A stretch of 5,133 nucleotides of DNA, from positions 1 to 5,133 of the forward strand of contig CAMFRJ010000121.1 of assembly GCA_945981915.1 (NCBI GenBank), in the 5' to 3' direction. The notes below the pieces were generated by a model. It made no database searches. It saw only the letters and a program-made list of their open reading frames with translations, and was not told the DNA's origin. A program made the translations under genes and the position numbers. The DNA is from an uncultured Erysipelotrichaceae bacterium (lineage in GTDB: Bacteria > Bacillota_I > Bacilli_A > Erysipelotrichales > Coprobacillaceae). Shown here piece by piece: positions 1 through 4,270 of this stretch; within the stretch, counting starts at the first letter, position 1, and each line of letters begins with the position of its first letter.

Positions 1-666
1 GAAGTACAAAACATTGGTATTAAAGAAATGGCAGATAAATGTCATGTTGCTATGAGTTCTATCTCCCGTTTTTGTAAAGAAATCGGATTAAGAGACTTTG
101 CTGAATTAAAAGAATTATTGAATTGTTCACAATTTTATTTTGAAGAACAGTCAGATTCAAAAACATTTGAACAAAGAATTCATGACTATAATCAAAAAAT
201 AACAGAAAGCATAACTATGGTTGAAAAAACTATTAACAAAAATCAAATATTGAAACTTTGTCAAGATATTCATCAATATCAAAAAATTGCTTTATTTGGG
301 TTGTTAAAAGCAGGAAGTGTGGCAATGAATCTACAAAGTGATTTGTTAATGTTAGGGAAACAGGTTTATACTAATATTTCCTACTTACAACAAATAGATT
401 ATATTGTTAATGGAAATCAAAATGATTTGATTATTATTTTTTCTTACACAGGATCATATTTTGATTATCAAGATTTAAGAGAATTAAAAAAGAAATTGTA
501 TGCACCTAAAATATGGATGATATCAAGCAACAAAGAACACTATCCTGATTTTGTAGATGAAATTATTTCTTTTGAATCTTTACAAGATCAAGGAAGTCAT
601 CCATATCAATTACAGTTTGTTGGTAGTTTAATTGCGCAGGAATATGCAAAATTAAATGAAAAATAA
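1..666 (+). CDS. MurR/RpiR-family transcriptional regulator, 5' end cut off by window edge
   Basis: This is a DNA-binding regulator with an N-terminal RpiR helix-turn-helix and a C-terminal SIS (sugar isomerase) domain; the family usually controls sugar or amino-sugar genes in response to phosphosugars. The frame is open from base 1, and the nine residues before the first ATG (at 28) already belong to the helix-turn-helix (IKEMADKCHVAMSSISRFCKEIG), so that ATG is internal. About 20-30 N-terminal residues are missing, judging from the usual family length of 250-285; 221 residues are visible. The region ending in FAELKELL closes the HTH domain. The SIS domain begins near visible residue 95 (KIALFGLLKAGS) and includes IIIFSYTGSYFDY, the usual 'S-x-(S/T)-G' loop. 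The effector is not readable from the sequence. The gene lies upstream of the MATE/kinase pair in the same direction and may regulate it, which is inferred only from position. Confidence 0.9.
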   Translation, partial: EVQNIGIKEMADKCHVAMSSISRFCKEIGLRDFAELKELLNCSQFYFEEQSDSKTFEQRIHDYNQKITESITMVEKTINKNQILKLCQDIHQYQKIALFGLLKAGSVAMNLQSDLLMLGKQVYTNISYLQQIDYIVNGNQNDLIIIFSYTGSYFDYQDLRELKKKLYAPKIWMISSNKEHYPDFVDEIISFESLQDQGSHPYQLQFVGSLIAQEYAKLNEK

Positions 667-676
667 AAAATAAATC

Positions 677-705
677 TTACGAAAAAAAATAGAATATGTT
701 AAACT
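677..705 (+). promoter_or_regulatory. Weak candidate promoter upstream of the MATE leader hairpin
   Basis: An extended -10-like element (TG at 697-698, TAAACT at 700-705) lies 17 nt downstream of a poor -35 (TTACGA, 677-682). Transcription would start near 712, almost exactly at the base of the hairpin at 714-764. The match to consensus is weak. It is listed mainly because no promoter fits between that hairpin and the MATE start codon. Confidence 0.3.
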
Positions 706-713
706 TTCTACGC

Positions 714-775
714 AATGAGTTATCTTTTGCAGGATGTAAATCCAATTGCAAGAGATAACTCATTTTTTATTTTTT
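714..775 (+). terminator. Long hairpin with U-tract in front of the MATE gene: terminator of the regulator gene or leader attenuator
   Basis: Arms 714-731 and 747-764 pair over 18 bp with one G-U wobble (726/752). The apical part folds again: GGAT (732-735) pairs with ATCC (740-743) around a GTAA loop of the GNRA type, leaving AAT (744-746) as a bulge. A T-rich run (763-775, broken by one A) follows. This is a well-formed intrinsic terminator starting 48 nt after the regulator stop codon. The T-run touches the MATE Shine-Dalgarno sequence AAGGAGG (776-782), so any transcript reaching the MATE gene from upstream must pass the hairpin. It could therefore act as a regulated attenuator. I recognise no known riboswitch or T-box. 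Confidence 0.8.
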
Positions 776-789
776 AAGGAGGTCATGAA

Positions 790-2223
790 ATGAATGAATT
801 AAACAAAAATGCTTTTCTTGTCAATGAAAAGCTATCAACACTGATGAGCAAATATGCTATACCGTGTATTATCTCATTATTAGTCGCTGCACTTTATAAT
901 ATTGTTGATCAAATTTTTATAGCAAATGCGAGTTATTTAGGATCATATGGTAATGCAGCAAACACTGTTGTTTTTCCTTTAACGATTATTGCTTTAGCAA
1001 TAGCTGTTATGATTGGAGATGGCTGTTGTGCTTTTGTCAGTATCTGTTTAGGTGCTAAAAATACAGACAGTGCTCATAAAAGTATAGGAAATGCAATTGT
1101 ATTAACTGTTATAAGCAGTCTTATTTTAACAATCATCTATTTTATTTTTCAAACATCTATTATTCATGCTTTTGGTGGAGGGGTGAATGAAAAAACATTT
1201 ATGCATAGCCAAGAATATTTTATGTATATCACAATGGGAATTCCTTTCTATATGTTTGGCCAAGCCATGAATCCTATTATAAGAAGTGATGGGAGTCCTC
1301 AATTTGCGATGGCTGCAACTGTAATAGGTGCAATCATTAATATTATATTAGATCCTATATTTATCTTTATTTTTAAACGGGGAATGATGGGTGCAGCAGT
1401 AGCAACAGTATTAGGACAAATCATCACAGCTGTTCTTTCTATTTGGTATTTATGTCATATGAAAGCCATTCATTTAGAAAAAGATAGTTTTACTTTGAAT
1501 TTTGGATTAATAAAAAAATTCATACCATTAGGTATTTGTAGTTTCTTATCACAAATTTCATTAGTTGCAGCGATGGCAGCTATAAATAATATGATAAGAA
1601 AATATGGTGCATTAGATCCTGTTTTTTCACAACCACAATACGCCCAAATTCCGATGGCAGTTGTGGGAATTGTTATGAAGTTTTTTCAAATAGTCATTTC
1701 TATTTGTGTGGGAATGGCAGCAGGATGTATTCCCATTGTTGGGTATAATGTAGGAGCAAAAAGATATGATAGAGCAAAAAAATTATTCATATATTTATTA
1801 GTAGGAGAAGCAATTGTTGGTTTTGTTGCCACACTTATTGTAGAATTCTTCCCAACACAATTAATTTCAATCTTTGGTGCTGCTAATGAAAGTATGATTT
1901 ATACTGATTTTGCCGTGAAATCATTTAGAGTTTATTTATGTACAATGGTACTTGCAACTGTGAACAAATCAGCATTTATCTATTTACAATCACTTGGAAA
2001 AGCACTTCTTTCAACTGCTTTATCAATGATTCGTGAAGTGATTTTTGGGGTGGGATTTGCTTTGATTTTACCACTTTTCTTTGGCTTAGATGGTGTTTTA
2101 TATTCTATGCCAGTTTCAGATGCTTTAACATTTGTGATTTCTATTATTTGTATCATCTATATCTTTAAACTATTAGACAGAGATCATAAAAAACAATACA
2201 AAAGGAGAGAAAATAATGAGTAA
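790..2223 (+). CDS. MATE-family multidrug/metabolite exporter, MepA-like
   Basis: This is an integral membrane antiporter of the MATE family, which exports cationic drugs or metabolites in exchange for Na+ or H+. At 477 residues it is slightly longer than the usual ~450. The two MATE repeats lie at about residues 18-220 and 240-455 and suggest 12 membrane helices. Family features include YNIVDQIFI (36-44), the NAANTVVFPL segment (55-64), NPIIRSDGSPQFAM (161-174), and in the second half IPMAVVGIVMK (287-297) and GYNVGAKRYDRAKK (318-331), typical of the MepA-like branch. The loop 271-286 joining helices is a little long. The start at 790 is set by AAGGAGG at 776-782 with 7 nt spacing; the nearby ATG at 785 meets a stop after one codon. 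The last 8 nt overlap the kinase-like gene. The substrate cannot be told from the sequence. Confidence 0.93.
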   Translation: MNELNKNAFLVNEKLSTLMSKYAIPCIISLLVAALYNIVDQIFIANASYLGSYGNAANTVVFPLTIIALAIAVMIGDGCCAFVSICLGAKNTDSAHKSIGNAIVLTVISSLILTIIYFIFQTSIIHAFGGGVNEKTFMHSQEYFMYITMGIPFYMFGQAMNPIIRSDGSPQFAMAATVIGAIINIILDPIFIFIFKRGMMGAAVATVLGQIITAVLSIWYLCHMKAIHLEKDSFTLNFGLIKKFIPLGICSFLSQISLVAAMAAINNMIRKYGALDPVFSQPQYAQIPMAVVGIVMKFFQIVISICVGMAAGCIPIVGYNVGAKRYDRAKKLFIYLLVGEAIVGFVATLIVEFFPTQLISIFGAANESMIYTDFAVKSFRVYLCTMVLATVNKSAFIYLQSLGKALLSTALSMIREVIFGVGFALILPLFFGLDGVLYSMPVSDALTFVISIICIIYIFKLLDRDHKKQYKRRENNE

Positions 2224-2800
2224 AATTATTACTATTGCGAGAGAGTATGGTTCAGCAGGAAGAATTATTGCAAAAAAGGTATCTGAAAAATTAGGTATTC
2301 AATATTATGACAATGAAATTATTGATATGGTAGCTAAAGAATTAGGCTATGATATTGAAACGATCAGAAAAAATGCAGAAGAAAAAACATCAAGTTTTAT
2401 GTATTCGTTTGCGACAACAGCGAATTCACTACCATTATATGATCAAGTGTTTATTACACAATCAAAAGTCATTCGTCATATTGCACAGAAAGGCTCATGT
2501 ATTATTGTTAATGGAATTGCTGATTATGTGTTAGAAGATTATGATCATGTCTTGAAAGTCTTTATTCATGCACCACTTGAATCGAGGATAAAACGTGTGC
2601 AATTTGATTATCAGGAAAAACATGATCAATATAAGAAGTATGTTTTATCAAAAGATAAAAAACGTAGCACATATTATCATTACTACACAACGAATAAATG
2701 GGGTCAAATAAAAAATTTTGATCTCACATTGAATAGTGATTTAGGAATAGATGCAATTGTTGATACTATTGTAAGATTTTACAAGCAGGATAATTTTTAA
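2216..2800 (+). CDS. Cytidylate kinase-like family protein (AAA/P-loop kinase fold)
   Basis: This 194-residue protein belongs to the family named after cytidylate kinase but distinct from the housekeeping Cmk; its members are presumed cytosolic nucleotide-binding proteins of unknown substrate. The N-terminus IITIAREYGSAGRIIAKKV (4-22) is the family's form of the phosphate-binding loop, without the GK(S/T) of a classical Walker A. LGIQYYDNEII (26-36) follows, as in relatives. The C-terminal part has DKKRSTYYHYYT and WGQIKNFDLTLNSDLGID, also typical. Two positions differ from the form I know best (REYGSGGRxIG): Ala14 for Gly and Ala19 for Gly. Whether it has kinase activity is unclear. The start overlaps the end of the MATE gene by 8 nt, with its own AAAGGAG (2201-2207) at 8 nt spacing, so the two genes are almost certainly co-transcribed and probably translationally coupled. 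Confidence 0.88.
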   Translation: MSKIITIAREYGSAGRIIAKKVSEKLGIQYYDNEIIDMVAKELGYDIETIRKNAEEKTSSFMYSFATTANSLPLYDQVFITQSKVIRHIAQKGSCIIVNGIADYVLEDYDHVLKVFIHAPLESRIKRVQFDYQEKHDQYKKYVLSKDKKRSTYYHYYTTNKWGQIKNFDLTLNSDLGIDAIVDTIVRFYKQDNF

Positions 2801-2822
2801 TAGTAAATGTTAACCAATCAAG

Positions 2823-2859
2823 TCCACTAGTTTTCGTGAATTAGTGGATTTTTATTTTT
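2823..2859 (+). terminator. Intrinsic terminator of the MATE/kinase unit
   Basis: Arms 2823-2833 and 2838-2848 pair over 11 bp (two G-U wobbles) around a TCGT loop, with TCCACTA matching TAGTGGA at the base. A T-run with one A follows (2849-2859). It lies 22 nt after the kinase stop codon and separates that unit from the toxin locus downstream. Confidence 0.9.
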
Positions 2860-2900
2860 ATGACCATGTTGTTCTAAATAAATAAAATCATATAAACATT

Positions 2901-2909
2901 TGATATAAT
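2901..2909 (+). promoter_or_regulatory. Extended -10 promoter of the toxin mRNA
   Basis: TG at 2901-2902 followed by one base and a perfect TATAAT (2904-2909). No recognisable -35 lies 16-18 nt upstream, so this is an extended -10 promoter. Transcription would begin at about G2916, giving a toxin mRNA of about 185 nt ending at the terminator near 3101. The same TGATATAAT core precedes the AEC and LysR genes. Confidence 0.75.
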
Positions 2910-2925
2910 AAAAAAGCTGTTATCA

Positions 2926-2950
2926 ACCTCCGTTCAAAAGGAAGGGAGGT
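2926..2950 (+). promoter_or_regulatory. 5' stem-loop hiding the toxin Shine-Dalgarno sequence
   Basis: ACCTCC (2926-2931) pairs perfectly with GGAGGT (2945-2950), the core of the toxin ribosome binding site. After one G/G mismatch, TTC (2933-2935) pairs with GAA (2941-2943), leaving an AAAAG loop. The ribosome binding site GGAGGTGA (2945-2952) is a full match to the 16S rRNA tail, so this fold would hold back translation of an otherwise very strong start. A 5' stem-loop with the same role is known in RNA I of the pAD1 par locus. Confidence 0.75.
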
Positions 2951-2953
2951 GAA

Positions 2954-2963
2954 GTCCTATGGA
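2954..2963 (+). repeat. Direct repeat a, copy 1 (over the toxin start codon)
   Basis: GTCCTATGGA, containing the toxin ATG (2959-2961), is repeated exactly at 3102-3111. Because the second copy lies inside the region transcribed from the opposite strand, the antisense RNA can base-pair with this copy and cover the start codon. It corresponds in position to DRa of the pAD1 par locus. Confidence 0.85.
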
Positions 2964-3060
2964 GGTCATTATCTCAATTATGAGAGGATTCATCCAAATC
3001 ACAGTAGGTATTATCATACATACGATTTGTAAGTGGCTTGATGGAAAAAATGAAAGATAA
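2959..3060 (+). CDS. Fst-like type I toxin, 33-residue membrane peptide
   Basis: The 33-residue peptide begins MEVIISIMRGFIQITVG and ends IIIHTICKWLDGKNER, with one likely membrane helix at about 11-24 and a charged tail. Fst of plasmid pAD1 is also 33 residues. From memory of its sequence, VGIIIHTICKWLD here lines up without gaps with VGLVLEMISRVLD of Fst, sharing V, G, I, L and D and similar residues between; the Fst proline is absent. Fst-family peptides insert in the membrane and disturb the envelope and chromosome segregation when freed from their antisense RNA. The start is set by GGAGGTGA (2945-2952), 6 nt upstream. The promoter, hidden ribosome binding site, shared terminator, convergent antisense promoter and repeats around it form a complete par-like locus. 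Small size makes homology alone weak; the RNA architecture carries the call. Confidence 0.82.
   Translation: MEVIISIMRGFIQITVGIIIHTICKWLDGKNER
2971..2981 (+). repeat. Direct repeat b, copy 1 (toxin codons 5-8)
   Basis: ATCTCAATTAT is repeated exactly at 3112-3122. In this copy it is separated from repeat a by 7 nt (2964-2970), while in the downstream copy the two repeats touch. It corresponds to DRb of par. Confidence 0.85.
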
Positions 3061-3069
3061 CAGTCAATC

Positions 3070-3101
3070 AAAAAAGGAACGAACACACCGTTCCTTTTTT
3101 T
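3070..3101. terminator. Bidirectional terminator shared by toxin mRNA and antisense RNA
   Basis: Arms 3070-3081 and 3089-3100 pair over 12 bp (AAAAAAGGAACG with its complement) around the loop AACACAC (3082-3088). The outer six pairs are A-T, so a T-run follows the GGAACG/CGTTCC core on both strands: 3095-3101 for the toxin mRNA and 3075-3070 on the minus strand for the antisense RNA. The stem begins 9 nt after the toxin stop codon. Confidence 0.9.
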
Positions 3102-3122
3102 GTCCTATGGAATCTCAATTAT
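3102..3122 (+). repeat. Direct repeats a and b, copy 2 (within the antisense RNA)
   Basis: Repeat a (GTCCTATGGA, 3102-3111) and repeat b (ATCTCAATTAT, 3112-3122) lie side by side between the terminator and the antisense promoter. Both are exact copies of the segments at 2954-2963 and 2971-2981. Their order is the same as in the toxin gene. Confidence 0.88.
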
Positions 3123-3134
3123 TTAGGCAACTAC

Positions 3135-3163
3135 ATTATATATGAAGTTTTTTTTAGTGTCAA
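3135..3163 (-). promoter_or_regulatory. Consensus promoter for the antisense RNA
   Basis: Read on the minus strand, TTGACA (complement of 3158-3163) is followed after exactly 17 nt by TATAAT (complement of 3135-3140). Both boxes match the vegetative sigma consensus at all positions. The promoter points back to the toxin gene; no minus-strand gene lies downstream, so an antisense RNA is the obvious product. It is much closer to consensus than the -35-less toxin promoter, as expected if antitoxin RNA must be in excess. Confidence 0.85.
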
Positions 3164-3190
3164 ATGATATTAAAAAGTGAACAAAATGGT

Positions 3191-3241
3191 CTTTATAAAG
3201 TGAGATGAGGTCAATGGAAGTGTAATTTTTTCAAAAAATTA
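3191..3241. promoter_or_regulatory. Two A/T palindromes upstream of the AEC permease
   Basis: CTTTATAAAG (3191-3200) is a perfect 10-bp palindrome. A second one spans 3223-3241, with 9-bp arms centred on C3232, about 50 bp before the likely transcription start of the permease. They may be operators, for instance for the LysR-type protein encoded downstream, but A/T palindromes are frequent in such A/T-rich DNA. Apart from these I see nothing else in 3164-3264. Confidence 0.25.
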
Positions 3242-3264
3242 AAATAACAAAAAGTGTGTTGTTA

Positions 3265-3280
3265 TAGTGATATAATTTAA
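3265..3280 (+). promoter_or_regulatory. Extended -10 promoter of the AEC permease gene
   Basis: TG (3268-3269), one base, and perfect TATAAT (3271-3276), without a clear -35. The surrounding 16 nt TAGTGATATAATTTAA recur exactly at 4221-4236 before the LysR gene. Transcription would start near 3283, leaving a very short leader. Confidence 0.75.
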
Positions 3281-3299
3281 AAACAAGAACGGAGATGAA

Positions 3300-4211
3300 A
3301 TGATGTTATCTTTACAAATAGAAATATTTTTATTGATGTTGATGGGATATGTGTTAGCAAAAAAAGGTTATTTCAGTAAACAAACGAGAACACAATTAAC
3401 GAATATCGTATTAATGGTTATTTTACCTTGTGCGATCGTCAAATCATTTCAAGTAGATATAGAAGAAAAATTATTGAAATCTTGTTTGTTTATTTTAGTT
3501 ATCTCTTTTGGTATTCAAATGCTTTACAGTTTGTTTAATCGCTTGTTTTATCACAAAATAGATGAAGATAAGCGCATATGTTGCCAATATGGAACAATGG
3601 TATCTAATGCCGGATTTATGGGAATGCCAGTAGCACAAGGTGTTTTTGGTTCTATGGGGCTTCTCTATGCTTCTATTTTTTTAATTCCTCAAAGAATATT
3701 TATGTGGTCGGCTGGGTTATCCTTATTTGCTAAAGAAAAGACAAATCATGTATTGATACAGGTTCTCACACATCCCTGTATTATTGCTATCTATATAGGG
3801 GTTGTTGTCATGATCTTACAACACTTTGGTATTTATTTACCAACTGCTATCAATCGTACTATCTCAGCAATAGCTAGCTGTAATACTGCTATAAGCATGT
3901 TTGTGATTGGGGGTATTTTAAGTGAGGTTGATAAGGCAAGTTTCTTTGACAAAGATGCTTTTGTTTACAGTTTTTATCGTTTGATTTTATTGCCATTAAC
4001 AATTTTATTTATTGTGAGAATTTTACATATTGATGCTTTACCAGCAAACCTATGTGTTTTATTATCTGCAATGCCAGCAGCCAGTACAACTGCTATGTTA
4101 GCGCAAAAATATAATGGGAATGCTATTTTTGCATCTAAACTTGTTTTTGTATCAACTTTATTGTCATTGGTGACATTGCCTATGATTACTGTCTTATTTC
4201 AGATGATTTAA
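3300..4211 (+). CDS. AEC (auxin efflux carrier)-family permease
   Basis: This 303-residue membrane transporter is of normal length for bacterial AEC-family proteins, which carry small carboxylates such as malate or other organic anions. About ten helices are expected. The N-terminal part (MLMGYVLAKKGYFSKQTRTQLTNIVLMVILPCAIVKSF) is characteristic. NAGFMGMPVAQGVFG, after the third helix, matches the conserved N-x-G-F-x-G-x-P motif. The second half has HPCIIAIYIGV, the ISMFVIGGIL segment, and the ending AMPAASTTAMLAQKYNGNAIFASKLVFVSTLLSLVTLPM. The start is ambiguous by one codon: ATG at 3300 and 3303 both follow GGAG (3291-3294), at 5 and 8 nt; the second has the better spacing. A LysR-type regulator follows 59 nt downstream in the same direction with its own promoter. 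The substrate is not determinable here. Confidence 0.9.
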   Translation: MMLSLQIEIFLLMLMGYVLAKKGYFSKQTRTQLTNIVLMVILPCAIVKSFQVDIEEKLLKSCLFILVISFGIQMLYSLFNRLFYHKIDEDKRICCQYGTMVSNAGFMGMPVAQGVFGSMGLLYASIFLIPQRIFMWSAGLSLFAKEKTNHVLIQVLTHPCIIAIYIGVVVMILQHFGIYLPTAINRTISAIASCNTAISMFVIGGILSEVDKASFFDKDAFVYSFYRLILLPLTILFIVRILHIDALPANLCVLLSAMPAASTTAMLAQKYNGNAIFASKLVFVSTLLSLVTLPMITVLFQMI

Positions 4212-4220
4212 AAGTCTTAT

Positions 4221-4236
4221 TAGTGATATAATTTAA
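4221..4236 (+). promoter_or_regulatory. Extended -10 promoter of the LysR-type gene
   Basis: TG (4224-4225), one base, and perfect TATAAT (4227-4232), identical over 16 nt with the promoter core of the AEC gene. No good -35 is seen. I find no clear terminator between the AEC stop codon (4209-4211) and this site, so read-through from the permease gene is also likely. Confidence 0.7.
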
Positions 4237-4270
4237 TTTGTAAAAAGGACTATATAAGGATCGTGAAAAT

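Larger units (their letters stand above)
2917..3063 (+). other. Long-range helix joining the 5' and 3' parts of the toxin mRNA
   Basis: CTGTTATC (2917-2924), directly at the predicted 5' end of the toxin mRNA, is perfectly complementary to GATAACAG (3056-3063), which contains the toxin stop codon; a G-U pair (2916/3064) can extend it. It sits just outside the stem that hides the Shine-Dalgarno sequence. RNA I of pAD1 has an equivalent 'upstream helix' that protects the mRNA and limits early translation. The complementarity is seen directly; its formation in the cell is inferred. Confidence 0.65.
3069..3128 (-). ncRNA. Predicted antisense antitoxin RNA (RNA II-like)
   Basis: A minus-strand promoter of perfect consensus (3135-3163) would start transcription at about G (complement of C3128) and run towards the toxin gene. 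The terminator at 3070-3100 also works in this direction, having six T's on the minus strand (3075-3070), so the product is about 60 nt. Its 5' part contains the complements of repeats b and a and can pair with the toxin start codon and codons 5-8; its 3' hairpin is complementary to the toxin mRNA terminator. RNA II of pAD1 is of similar size, converges on the toxin gene, shares its terminator and blocks ribosome binding through two such repeats. Expression is inferred, not shown. Confidence 0.8.

Noticed and set aside
28..30. ATG at 28 as the true start of the RpiR-family regulator
   Set aside because: The frame is open to base 1 and the residues before this ATG already fit the helix-turn-helix, so the true start lies before the window.
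754..759. GATAAC as a -10 box for a promoter inside the MATE leader hairpin
   Set aside because: It matches only four of six bases, has no -35 at a proper distance, and is fully explained as part of the hairpin arm.
2349..2534. Open frame of 61 codons on the + strand inside the kinase-like gene
   Set aside because: It lies wholly within a well-supported gene in another frame, has no ribosome binding site, and its product is a low-complexity, basic sequence typical of a shadow frame.
2959..3060. Small peptide as a holin-like or TxpA/BsrG-type toxin
   Set aside because: Those are other small membrane toxin families. The VG...I..(W)LD pattern, 33-residue length, convergent ~60-nt antisense RNA, shared terminator and a/b repeats all fit the Fst/par type better.
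3164..3208. Tiny frame (14 codons) starting at ATG 3164
   Set aside because: It has no ribosome binding site and no recognisable product, and it is too short to support.
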